Source: Bacteroidota bacterium (lineage in GTDB: Bacteria > Bacteroidota > Bacteroidia > Flavobacteriales_D > Sanyastnellaceae). From it: a DNA stretch of 64,000 nucleotides. Below, piece after piece: positions 51,476-59,935 of the stretch. Each line of letters opens with the position of its first letter. The stretch's first letter is position 1. A model generated the notes under the pieces. That model ran no database searches and was not told the DNA's origin. It worked only from the letters and a program-made list of their open reading frames with translations. Position numbers and translations under genes: made by a program. Location: positions 62,001 to 126,000 of the forward strand of contig JAQBTQ010000001.1 of assembly GCA_027624855.1 (NCBI GenBank), in the 5' to 3' direction.

Positions 51476-52615
51476 TCAAAATGGGTCGCTCAGCCATTCC
51501 GCAGCTACCATCACCGTATCATCAAATGTGTGAAGAAATTCAACGAGAGCCTCTCGTTCTTCTTCAGACAAGTTCAATTGATAAGGTGCTTGGCCGGGAG
51601 AGCCAAATCCATTGACCGATAAACGTTCATCCAAATATGGATGTGGCTGGATATCATCACTGTAAAAGTCCACCACTTCGCGCAATGAGTTGAACCTTCC
51701 GTCGTGCATGTAGGGCGCTGTCAATCCGATGTTTCGCAGTGATACCGTCTTGAACCGACCATCATCGAATGGATCACCTGTCAGCGCTCCAATCCCACCA
51801 TCTCCAGCTTCCGCATAATCCAATTCCAAGCCATTGATAAATGGTTGAGTCGAAAACAAATTCTTTCCGCTGTGGCATTGATTGCAACGCGTTTGACCAT
51901 TGAAGAAAATGTCTTTACCGAGCATTTCCTGTGCTGTGAATTCCGTGAAATCGTTCTCCAACCCCCTGTCGAAACGAGCGGAATAAGAATGAAAACATCG
52001 AATGAATTGAGCCAAAGCAGAGGCGATCCTTTCGGCTGAAATCGTTTCATCTCCAAATGCCCTTTGAAAGAGGTTTGGATAGTAATCCAACTGAGCCAAT
52101 TTTTCGGGCAGTGCTTCCAAATTCATGGCCATTTCATCGGGATGCTCTATGGGTTCAAGAACTTGATTTTCCAATCCAATCGTACGCAAATCCCAAAAAA
52201 GTCGGCGCTGGTAATTCAAATTAAACAGTGCCATTGCATTCCGCTGGGTCAGCGCTCCAGAAACTCCTGCAGAGCGGACATGGGGATCAGAAAACGCACG
52301 TTCTTGCTGGTGGCAGGAAGCACAAGAAACAGAATTGTCGAGCGACAGTTGCGAATCATAAAATAAAACCCTCCCGAGGGTCGCCCCTGCATCGGTCACT
52401 TCGATGTCCGAGGCAAAACCACCAAACAAGGCAAGCGCTGGATCATTGAGCCAAGATTCGGGAAAACTCAACCCGCTGTATTCGAATGGCTCCTCTGGCA
52501 ATGAGGGAAATCGAGGTTCCGTGACTTCATTGATTTCCGGATCAATCGGGGCGTTTTTACCGCAACCCATCCCAAGGGTTAACACCACTGTCCATATCAA
52601 GTAGCGGATCCTCAT
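51476..52615 (-). CDS. Di-haem cytochrome c peroxidase lipoprotein
   Basis: 379 residues. Lipobox TLGMGC (Cys18). Two c-type haem sites: CASCH (98-102) and CNQCH (244-248). The sequences RAFSDP, YMHDGRFNSLREVV (Met303 haem ligand) and SYSARFDRGLEND are typical of the MauG/CcpA superfamily. It probably reduces H2O2 in the periplasm, or makes a protein cofactor if MauG-like. It lies 19 bases after a PqqB-like gene and is likely cotranscribed. Confidence 0.93.
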   Translation of the reverse strand: MRIRYLIWTVVLTLGMGCGKNAPIDPEINEVTEPRFPSLPEEPFEYSGLSFPESWLNDPALALFGGFASDIEVTDAGATLGRVLFYDSQLSLDNSVSCASCHQQERAFSDPHVRSAGVSGALTQRNAMALFNLNYQRRLFWDLRTIGLENQVLEPIEHPDEMAMNLEALPEKLAQLDYYPNLFQRAFGDETISAERIASALAQFIRCFHSYSARFDRGLENDFTEFTAQEMLGKDIFFNGQTRCNQCHSGKNLFSTQPFINGLELDYAEAGDGGIGALTGDPFDDGRFKTVSLRNIGLTAPYMHDGRFNSLREVVDFYSDDIQPHPYLDERLSVNGFGSPGQAPYQLNLSEEEREALVEFLHTFDDTVMVAAEWLSDPF

Positions 52616-52634
52616 CTTACCAATGTACGAAGAA

Positions 52635-53618
52635 TTACAACGGATAGGTTGATCCCGGGACGGCGATGTGATAGCCCTTTTGAATCACCTTGGCATATGC
52701 TTCTGAGGTGGTGTCCAAACACGGATTCGTATGATTCAGATGTATGAAATGGATTTTATCACGCTGAGTCTGGGGCAATGAATCCAGAAGCGCCATGGTC
52801 TCTACCATAAACGGATGGGGAATCTCACTCATATCTCGGTAGCCAATTTCTGCTGCATCAAAAAAAGTGGCGTCCAAATAAGCGCGATCCACTAAAGCCA
52901 ATTCACCCTCCAAGGAACGGCTCCACTCATCCCATTTATTGATGTCTGGAATAAAAAGCGCGGAATGGGTCGGTCCGACGATGCGGAATCCGACCGTCTC
53001 GGAGTATTCGTCGCGGTGAGGAACTTTCAGCGGCACCAATGAAACCGTTGACCCAACCCGAACGGCCTCATCTTCAAATAAAGTCCGAAGCTCAATGTTT
53101 TGCAAAGCTACCAATTGATCCCACGGACCATTGGATTCAAGGAAAGACCTCATCCTCGGCATCGCCCAAACGGGCATCTGGTTTGAGCCGAGTGCTTCGC
53201 GACCAACGAACATCAGCCCACTGTAATGTCCAATGTGAGCGTGGGTCAAAAATATCCTCATTTCTTCCATTGCAACTTGGGACCATTGCCGAAATTCATC
53301 CAACTGCGATGGGAAATCGGGAGTTGCCTCAATCATGGCTCCGACTTTTTTTCCAACGGAGTTAGTGTCCACTATTCCGAGGCAAACCACCTTTCGATCC
53401 ATTCGCGGCCTCAGAAACAAATTCCGACAACAAGGGCGATTGCACCCGATATGAGGGGCACCCCCATCTTGCAGTACACCCAACACTTTCAATGCTGGAA
53501 TACCCTCTTGTTCTGCAGATAACGCTGAATTCGACACCGCAGGATTTGATGCCTGATCCTCAGTTGGCGAACAGCCGAGGAATATGAACAGAATGATGAA
53601 AAGGTATGGACGATTCAC
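52635..53618 (-). CDS. PqqB-like metallo-beta-lactamase-fold lipoprotein
   Basis: 327 residues. Lipobox FLGC (Cys16). It resembles PqqB: LQDGGAPHIGCNRPCC (Cys59, 63, 64), LTHAHIGHYSGL (125-135), PHRDEYSETVGFRI, PDINKWDEW and HLNHTNPCLD near the end (PqqB has HxNNTNP). The MBL motif HxHxDH is HAHIGH here: Asp is replaced by Gly130. True PqqB is cytoplasmic and hydroxylates the PQQ precursor; a lipid anchor is odd. The neighbouring di-haem peroxidase suggests a periplasmic redox or peptide-modifying pair. Confidence 0.85.
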   Translation of the reverse strand: MNRPYLFIILFIFLGCSPTEDQASNPAVSNSALSAEQEGIPALKVLGVLQDGGAPHIGCNRPCCRNLFLRPRMDRKVVCLGIVDTNSVGKKVGAMIEATPDFPSQLDEFRQWSQVAMEEMRIFLTHAHIGHYSGLMFVGREALGSNQMPVWAMPRMRSFLESNGPWDQLVALQNIELRTLFEDEAVRVGSTVSLVPLKVPHRDEYSETVGFRIVGPTHSALFIPDINKWDEWSRSLEGELALVDRAYLDATFFDAAEIGYRDMSEIPHPFMVETMALLDSLPQTQRDKIHFIHLNHTNPCLDTTSEAYAKVIQKGYHIAVPGSTYPL

Positions 53619-53715
53619 AACCCCAATGATAAGCCAAATGAATTTTCGCTGGTAAATCGCCTTTCAAACGCACAAGACAAACCGAACGGAACAACCCAAC
53701 GCATGAATTCGCGTC

Positions 53716-53723
53716 TATCTTTG
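53716..53723 (+). promoter_or_regulatory. -7 box for the CotH gene, implying a leaderless mRNA
   Basis: Perfect TAnnTTTG (TATCTTTG), ending 6 bases before the ATG at 53730. An alternative ATG at 53703 is upstream of this box and would not be transcribed from it. Confidence 0.6.
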
Positions 53724-53729
53724 ACAAAG

Positions 53730-56700
53730 ATGTTATTTCGTACCGCACACAGCACCTTGATTTTAGCACTCCTGCTTCTCTTTTGGGCAGAAATGCCAGG
53801 ACAAGTCGTAATTTCCGAAGTGTCTCCTCAGGAAGATTGGATCGAACTAAGAAATGATGGCCTTGCCTCCGTAAACCTCGATGGGTATCAAATCAACGAT
53901 GAATTTGACGGGGAGTTTTGGACGTTTCCTGAGCTCGTATTGCAACCCGAAGAACATCTATTGATTCAAGCCTCTGGGCTGAATCGTCCTTATTTACCCG
54001 TCAACTGGCAATGCCCAGTTATTGAATCTGTGAATTGGGATTACATCTTGCCCACTTCAAATCCCAATGGACAATGGATGCTCCCTGGAGCCACTTTAAC
54101 AGGCTGGTCCAACGGCCCAGGAGGATTGGGGTATTCCGATGGTGATGACGCCACCGTCATCCCTCAAACCAATTCCGTTTACATGAGGCATAGCTTTACC
54201 ATTGAAGAACCCGCAGATTGGGGTTACATGTCTCTGGCAATAGACTATGACGACGGATTTGTGGCGTACCTCAATGGAATCGAAATAGCACGCTCTCAAA
54301 ACATGTCAGGTGTTGCAGCCAATTATGACAGCTACGCCAGTGAAAACCACGAGGCCACAATGTACACTGGAGGGCAGCCAGAACAATTCGTTTGGAATGA
54401 GGATGAATTCCTTGAATGGCTGCTTCCGGGTGAAAACGTGTTGGCGATCAAATCGTACAACGTAGGCCCCAACTCTTCTGACCTCTCGATTCGACCATTT
54501 TTAGGATTTACACCAAAAGACCCTACGCTCACGGTTTGGCCGACAGCACCAAGCTGGTGGCCCGAAATTGAAGGGGAGCTTCATACAGACTTTCAAATTG
54601 GTTTGGATGAATCCGTTGTATTAAAAAATCCACTTGGAGAAGTAATCAACGCTATACCCATTCACCCTCAATTACCAGCTGGCTTCAGTGTAGGGAGAGA
54701 ACCCGGTGACAGCGAAAATTGGTGCATTTTTGAAAATCCCTCGCCCGGTCAATCCAATGCCGGTCAGACCTGCTTTGCAGGAATTGCAGCCACTCCGGCA
54801 GTCACTCCGGTATCGGGCTGGTATGAAGGAGAAATCACCGTACAATTGACCCCAGGATCGGAAGAATTTGTCGTTCGCTACACCACAAACGGAGACGAAC
54901 CGAATGAAAATTCGCCGGTTTTTCCAACCTCCGGATTGAACCTAGCGGAGACGTCTGCTCTAAGTTTAAAATCATGGTCTGCAGATGGCACTTGGATCAG
55001 CGGCGAAATACGAGATGAGACCTACATCATTGATGAATTCACTCCAGACGTTCCGACATTCTCCATCCTGACCAATGACGAACATCTCTGGAATTGGAAC
55101 ACCGGAATTTATGTGTTTGGACCCAATGCGTCAGGAGAGTACCCGCATTTTGGGGCCAACTTTTGGCAACCCTGGTCACGGTTTTCGAGACTGCTCTTTT
55201 TTGATGAATCAGGGATGCTACAGGCCCGAGAAACCCTCGACTTGGAAATTCACGGAGGGTGGTCAAGGGCCGAACCTCAGCGATCGTTTCGATTGGATTT
55301 TAAAGCAGAGTATTCGGGAGATTTTGAGTGGCCCATTTTTGACGAGTCTCCAGAGATCAACACCTTTAACAACCTCAATCTCCGCAACGGCGGACAACAC
55401 AGTTGGGCAACCAAGTTTCAAGATGGTTTGATTAGTACGTTGGCCAACGAAACGAACAACATCGCAAGTGCATGGCAGCCCGTTCATTTGTACTTAAACG
55501 GAGAATATTGGGGCATGTACGCCGCACGTGAAAAAACCGATGAACACTTCATCGCAAGCCACTTCAATACCGATCCCGATGACGTGGATTTGATGGGGCC
55601 TTTTGCACTGCTAAGCGGATCAGATGAATCATTCTATGAAGCAGCGAATTACTTGCAGAGCTCACCCACCAGCAGCTCGGGCTTCTTTCCTTACTTCGAA
55701 AGCCATTTCGATGTGGAGAATTACATCGATTATTTCGTTTTTGAAACGTACGCTCAAAACACAGACTGGATGGGAATCGCCTGGGGCTTAAACAATGTCA
55801 AGGCATTTCGATCTGAGCCTTCTGCACCTTGGAGGTACCTTTTGTACGATACCGATGCCTGCTTCGGGTTCTTCGGGGCGAATGTGAATTCCAACTTTAT
55901 CAATCAGGCACGGAATCCCGGATTTCCGAATGCTCACAGCAATTTGTTCGACCGTGTCCTCGATAATGAAACGTTTAGGCATCGATTTATCAATCGCTAT
56001 GCTGATTTGATCAATACCATCTTTCAGTCCGAACCGTTCAATGACCGCGTGAATGATTGCATGAACCAAATGTCGAGCGGGATGAATCACCACATTGATC
56101 GATGGAACTCACCAGCCTCCTATGGCGTTTGGATGAATTCCATTTTCAATTTGACTTCACACAACACGTCGCGAATCGGCACTGCTCGAGACCATATCAT
56201 GAGCAGTTTTGGCCTTCCAAATGCTCATGAATGCACCTTAGAGTCTTTTCCCCCACTCGCTGGCAAGGTGCGGGTGAACACGATTACTCCTGGACCACTT
56301 CCATGGGATGGGATTTACTTTGAAGATTGCCCGATTGAGTTGGAAGCCATCGCCGAACCGGGCTGGATGTTCGATCAATGGGACATCAATTCGCATGTCG
56401 TGAACGGGGCGATGTATGCTTATGAGAAGACCACATCAGTCGAGCTTTTCACCAACGATCTCTATCGAGCAAGGTTTGAGCCCTGTCCAGAGGGGGCTGT
56501 CGCAAGTATTACGGAGAACATTGGAGGTTTGGCCGTTTTGACTTCAGAAATTCCTTTCATCGATTCTGTCCTTTGGAGCCTCGATGGGGTGGTGATTGGA
56601 TCGGGGATTACATGGTGGCCGGAGGCAATGGGCAACTATACCGCTGAAGTAATATTCGACGGGTGTTCCGTCGTCACTGGCCCCTATTACACCAACGGAA

Positions 56701-56951
56701 CCGGTGTACCTGCCTTACCAACGTATGAACTCAAAATTGCGCCAAATCCGGCTATGAACTCCGTCTCAATCACGCCTTCTGCAATGGGTCCATTGAGGGT
56801 ATTCAATGCTTTAGGACAAGAAGTATTTGCCGTGACCGAGGAATCCGTAATGCCCGGTTTAGCCATCGAGCTTGATGTAAAAAATTGGCCCGGAGGCATC
56901 TATTATGTGCACTCCGGGCCAGAAATTCAAAAGCTCGTCATCCAACGTTGA
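53730..56951 (+). CDS. Secreted CotH-kinase-family protein with lamin-tail and T9SS domains
   Basis: 1073 residues from the ATG at 53730, which gives a clean signal peptide (MLFRTAHSTLILALLLLFWA). Residues 25-80 are a lamin-tail-like domain. Residues about 360-430 are a chitobiase/hexosaminidase C-terminal-type domain (YEGEITVQLTPGSEEFVVRY, TTNGDEPNENS). Residues about 490-830 are the CotH domain (IHGGWSRAEPQRSFRLDFKAEY, LNGEYWGMYAAREKTDEHFI, YLLYDTDACFGFF). The C-terminus is a type A sorting domain (IAPNPAMNSVSITPSA...KLVIQR). CotH is an atypical protein kinase fold; secreted bacterial CotH substrates are mostly unknown. The starts upstream lie before the promoter box. Confidence 0.9.
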   Translation: MLFRTAHSTLILALLLLFWAEMPGQVVISEVSPQEDWIELRNDGLASVNLDGYQINDEFDGEFWTFPELVLQPEEHLLIQASGLNRPYLPVNWQCPVIESVNWDYILPTSNPNGQWMLPGATLTGWSNGPGGLGYSDGDDATVIPQTNSVYMRHSFTIEEPADWGYMSLAIDYDDGFVAYLNGIEIARSQNMSGVAANYDSYASENHEATMYTGGQPEQFVWNEDEFLEWLLPGENVLAIKSYNVGPNSSDLSIRPFLGFTPKDPTLTVWPTAPSWWPEIEGELHTDFQIGLDESVVLKNPLGEVINAIPIHPQLPAGFSVGREPGDSENWCIFENPSPGQSNAGQTCFAGIAATPAVTPVSGWYEGEITVQLTPGSEEFVVRYTTNGDEPNENSPVFPTSGLNLAETSALSLKSWSADGTWISGEIRDETYIIDEFTPDVPTFSILTNDEHLWNWNTGIYVFGPNASGEYPHFGANFWQPWSRFSRLLFFDESGMLQARETLDLEIHGGWSRAEPQRSFRLDFKAEYSGDFEWPIFDESPEINTFNNLNLRNGGQHSWATKFQDGLISTLANETNNIASAWQPVHLYLNGEYWGMYAAREKTDEHFIASHFNTDPDDVDLMGPFALLSGSDESFYEAANYLQSSPTSSSGFFPYFESHFDVENYIDYFVFETYAQNTDWMGIAWGLNNVKAFRSEPSAPWRYLLYDTDACFGFFGANVNSNFINQARNPGFPNAHSNLFDRVLDNETFRHRFINRYADLINTIFQSEPFNDRVNDCMNQMSSGMNHHIDRWNSPASYGVWMNSIFNLTSHNTSRIGTARDHIMSSFGLPNAHECTLESFPPLAGKVRVNTITPGPLPWDGIYFEDCPIELEAIAEPGWMFDQWDINSHVVNGAMYAYEKTTSVELFTNDLYRARFEPCPEGAVASITENIGGLAVLTSEIPFIDSVLWSLDGVVIGSGITWWPEAMGNYTAEVIFDGCSVVTGPYYTNGTGVPALPTYELKIAPNPAMNSVSITPSAMGPLRVFNALGQEVFAVTEESVMPGLAIELDVKNWPGGIYYVHSGPEIQKLVIQR

Positions 56952-56958
56952 TTGAAGC

Positions 56959-58122
56959 CTATGAATTGGCTTCCTTTCTACGGCGCTGATCCTCGGAAAA
57001 TGAATCCAATCCTTCCGCGGTGCCTTCTGCTCCTTTTTTGGTAGGCAGTTTGCGCATTTCATCAAACAAGGTATCGACTTTGTCATAGTTCTCGAGCCAG
57101 ATGTTGGCATTGATCAAGTTGATGTACAAAAGGCCAGCCATCTTCGCGTCAATTCGCGCTTTTTTGTCATCAAAATCTGCTGTAGCAAGAGCCGATTCCC
57201 AGACCTTCATGCATTGCTGAATTCCGGCTTTGGCTTCTTCAGGTTGACTGAGGTACTTTTCCATCGCCATGGTCATATCCGTTGCGGCATTGTTTAAGTC
57301 CGTGTAGTCAACTTTTTTAGTCGTCTTGGCATGATAAACGGTCATTGGTCGGATTTTTTTAGACACACAATACCGGTCATTCAAAATCGAATTGATGGCT
57401 TCCATTCCAGCCTCAACAGAGAGTTGGCTTACGCGATTATTCACTGCCGTCTGATTCCACGCTTTGTTGAGTGCAGAGGTGCTCGCGTACTTGTCACTGG
57501 TGTAGGTCGTATAACCTTCGGAAGATGCCAAGACTTCGTCAACAACGACCGAGCCATCAGGCAATTGAAGCGTGTAGCGCAAAGGCTGACGGTACTGCAT
57601 GGTGCGGTAGTACTTGTAGGAAACGTTGCCTTCTTTATCCTTGATTTCATCCTTCTTCTCCTCAGGGGCAGATGCCTCAAAATATTGAATTTCAATGGTG
57701 ACGACAGCGCCGCCATTCGAGCGTGTCATGCCTTGCAGATCAATCTTTGAACCCGTAACACCGGCATCAAATACGCGTTCTGTTTGCACCGGCTTGCTGG
57801 GTAAAACCAATTCCGGTTTTTTCTCATCCAAAAGCGCTCGCTCTAGTATTTTAGCACCGGTTCCTTTGGAGTTGTATGCCTCCATCGCTGCGTTATAATT
57901 CTCTTGGGCCATTTGGGTGTCGATTTCCCATTGAGCAAGTTCCGCTTCATATTGATCGCGGTACGATTGATTCACTTCAACGACATAAGTTGTCACCGAT
58001 GCAGGAAGAGGTTCGCTGGGCAGGCTCATGTATTCGACCTGGACCGTTTCCCGCTGCACATTTTGCGCATGCATAAATCCGATCGATCCGATCAGCGTAA
58101 GGGTTAGCAATAATTTTTTCAT
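56959..58122 (-). CDS. Exported protein of unknown function
   Basis: 387 residues from the ATG at 58122. Signal peptide MKKLLLTLTLIGSIGFMHAQ. A coiled-coil-prone region (about 55-90: YRDQYEAELAQWEIDTQMAQ) is followed by beta-rich segments with YKYYRTMQYRQPLRYTLQLP, and a C-terminal helical part with TPR-like helices (LSQPEEAKAGIQQCMKVW, ALATADFDDKKARIDAKMAG). It has a basic tail. No sorting domain is present, so it is periplasmic or outer-membrane associated. A perfect TACATTTG box lies 19 bases upstream. No family recognised. Confidence 0.78.
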   Translation of the reverse strand: MKKLLLTLTLIGSIGFMHAQNVQRETVQVEYMSLPSEPLPASVTTYVVEVNQSYRDQYEAELAQWEIDTQMAQENYNAAMEAYNSKGTGAKILERALLDEKKPELVLPSKPVQTERVFDAGVTGSKIDLQGMTRSNGGAVVTIEIQYFEASAPEEKKDEIKDKEGNVSYKYYRTMQYRQPLRYTLQLPDGSVVVDEVLASSEGYTTYTSDKYASTSALNKAWNQTAVNNRVSQLSVEAGMEAINSILNDRYCVSKKIRPMTVYHAKTTKKVDYTDLNNAATDMTMAMEKYLSQPEEAKAGIQQCMKVWESALATADFDDKKARIDAKMAGLLYINLINANIWLENYDKVDTLFDEMRKLPTKKGAEGTAEGLDSFSEDQRRRKEANS

Positions 58123-58141
58123 TAGGTTACAATTTCTCTGG

Positions 58142-58149
58142 CAAATGTA
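58142..58149 (-). promoter_or_regulatory. -7 box for the exported protein gene
   Basis: Perfect TAnnTTTG (TACATTTG) on the minus strand, 19 bases before the ATG at 58122. It supports that start over one 45 bases upstream, which would translate through the promoter. Confidence 0.6.
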
Positions 58150-58185
58150 TCGGAGAACTGATGCCATAGATGTTCGACTTTTGAA

Positions 58186-58914
58186 TTACTTTCCGAGCAA
58201 GTAACTCGCGCCGATGGCTTGGTAGTAGAATTGATGATTCAATCCCACTGCCATGCTCCAATCCCACTGCAAGCGGTTGTTTTGAAGCCAGACGATTCCC
58301 CAATCGACATTGTACTCCTCATTATCCAGCGCCCCGTATGGCTCGATGTAGATTGAAAGCTTTTCATTCAACGATCGTCCAAGTGAAATGGCAAACTTAA
58401 AATCCTCATCATTCTGGACCCCAATATTGTATCCCAATGCCCAGTTCTCTCCGATGTCATGGCTCACACAAAGCATGACTGTTGGATTTCTCCCATTCCC
58501 ACTTTTCTGGGTTTCAAAATGCATCAACAAGGCCAGTTGTGTTCCGTTACTTTTTGACCCATCCGCAATGCTCCACTTAAAACCCACTTGATTGTCAAAT
58601 CCCCCATTTGCTTGACCCTCAGAGCCAACCTCTATGATCTGATATCGGTTGTACACGTAGCGAAATTCCAAATCTTTCAACAACGGCACCCTCAACAAGG
58701 TCGTAGGTGCAATCCAAGTGCGGTCAGTGTTCCAATCTTCCCATTCAATCATTACACCCGTTTCCAATTGGAGCAGGTTTCCTTTTGGCACCACTGCGGC
58801 GCTTTCTGTTTGATCCGGACGATCGGTTACGATGACGAAATCTTGCGCCAAGCTCTCCGCGATTGCGAAGGACAACGCCAAGGCTACAAAAACCACAACC
58901 AAACGTACGTTCAT
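58186..58914 (-). CDS. Outer-membrane transporter-like beta-barrel protein
   Basis: 242 residues. Signal peptide about 1-23. IVTDRPDQTESAAVVPKGNLLQLETG (split here only by description) near residues 27-52 is the signature start of the MetA-pathway phenol-degradation-like transporter family common in Bacteroidota. The remainder has alternating amphipathic strands ending in FYYQAIGASYLLGK. It may be a porin for aromatic or other hydrophobic compounds; substrate unknown. A perfect TAGATTTG box is 4 bases before the ATG. Divergent from the pirin gene. Confidence 0.85.
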   Translation of the reverse strand: MNVRLVVVFVALALSFAIAESLAQDFVIVTDRPDQTESAAVVPKGNLLQLETGVMIEWEDWNTDRTWIAPTTLLRVPLLKDLEFRYVYNRYQIIEVGSEGQANGGFDNQVGFKWSIADGSKSNGTQLALLMHFETQKSGNGRNPTVMLCVSHDIGENWALGYNIGVQNDEDFKFAISLGRSLNEKLSIYIEPYGALDNEEYNVDWGIVWLQNNRLQWDWSMAVGLNHQFYYQAIGASYLLGK

Positions 58915-58918
58915 GCCC

Positions 58919-58926
58919 CAAATCTA
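58919..58926 (-). promoter_or_regulatory. -7 box for the outer-membrane protein gene, implying a leaderless mRNA
   Basis: Perfect TAnnTTTG (TAGATTTG) on the minus strand, 4 bases before the ATG at 58914. On the plus strand TAAATTAG at 58959-58966 is a near-match 3 bases before the pirin start. Confidence 0.6.
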
Positions 58927-58969
58927 GGGTGATAAGAAATATTTCCGATAGCATTCCGTAAATTAGAAT

Positions 58970-59917
58970 ATGCGAAGGGCTCAATTCATTCAGGGATCTG
59001 CGATTGTAGGGGCAAGCTTAATGCTTCCTCGAATTCTCATGGCGAAGTCGGGAATGTTCTCTTCTGCTGGAGAGCGGCGCGTGGCCCGCGTCCTGAATGC
59101 TCAGCGCCATCAAGTCCAAAATGTGCCTGTTCTACGGGCGTTCGCTGGAGGGAAAAGCGACCTGGTATCTCCCTTTGTCATGCTGGATGAATTCGGTCCA
59201 TTGGATGTCGATCCCGGAAGCATCGGGATGGACATCAAGGCGCACCCGCATGCAGGTGTCATTCCGACGACGTACCTCGTCCAAGGCAGCGGTCGCCATA
59301 CAGACAGCCTGAACAATGACATTGTCTATCACGAGGGACAATACATGCTGTTCAACTCAGGAAGAGGTGCAATCCATGAAGAGGTCAGCGATGATCAACT
59401 GAGAGCGCAAGGGGGCGTCGTCCATGGGTTTCAAATTTGGCTCAACTTGCCTGCCAAGGAGAAATTTTGCAACCCTCTGACCACCATTCACGATCCAAAG
59501 ACCCTACCAGTTATCCAAACAAAAGATTACCGCATTAAGGTTTTAATCGGTTCACTCCTTGGCAAGTCTTCACCAACTGAGACGCACACGCCTACTTTTT
59601 ATTACCATATCAAATTGAATGCAAATGGGCGACTTGATGTTCCTGTTATCTCCGGTCACAATGCCTTCGTCTATGTCATAAATGGTTCGCTCGAACTGGA
59701 AGGAAGGCATCAACTACAAGACGAACAAATGGCATTGTACGATCGCGAAGGAGATCTGTTGCGTTACTACAGCCAGCAAGGATGCGAATTTTTGCTCCTA
59801 GGTGGGCAACCATTGAATGAGCCCGTGGTCTCTTACGGACCTTTTGTGATGAATTCACAAGAGCAAATCAATCAATGCTATCAAAATTATCGGGCTGGTC
59901 GCATGGGAGAACTTTGA
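58970..59917 (+). CDS. Pirin family protein with N-terminal export-like sequence
   Basis: 315 residues. The bicupin pirin core is clear: FVMLDEFGPLDVDPGSIGMD, AHPHAGVIPTTYLVQGSGRHTDSL (metal-binding His residues), QYMLFNSGRGAIHEE and VVHGFQIWLNLPAKEKF. The first ~28 residues (MRRAQFIQGSAIVGASLMLP...) form a basic plus hydrophobic leader, resembling a Tat or Sec signal with a non-canonical RR. Pirins are usually cytoplasmic quercetinase-like or regulatory proteins; an exported one would act in the periplasm. Divergent from an outer-membrane transporter, which might deliver its substrate. Confidence 0.85.
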   Translation: MRRAQFIQGSAIVGASLMLPRILMAKSGMFSSAGERRVARVLNAQRHQVQNVPVLRAFAGGKSDLVSPFVMLDEFGPLDVDPGSIGMDIKAHPHAGVIPTTYLVQGSGRHTDSLNNDIVYHEGQYMLFNSGRGAIHEEVSDDQLRAQGGVVHGFQIWLNLPAKEKFCNPLTTIHDPKTLPVIQTKDYRIKVLIGSLLGKSSPTETHTPTFYYHIKLNANGRLDVPVISGHNAFVYVINGSLELEGRHQLQDEQMALYDREGDLLRYYSQQGCEFLLLGGQPLNEPVVSYGPFVMNSQEQINQCYQNYRAGRMGEL

Positions 59918-59935
59918 AGACCACGCTGACACCGA

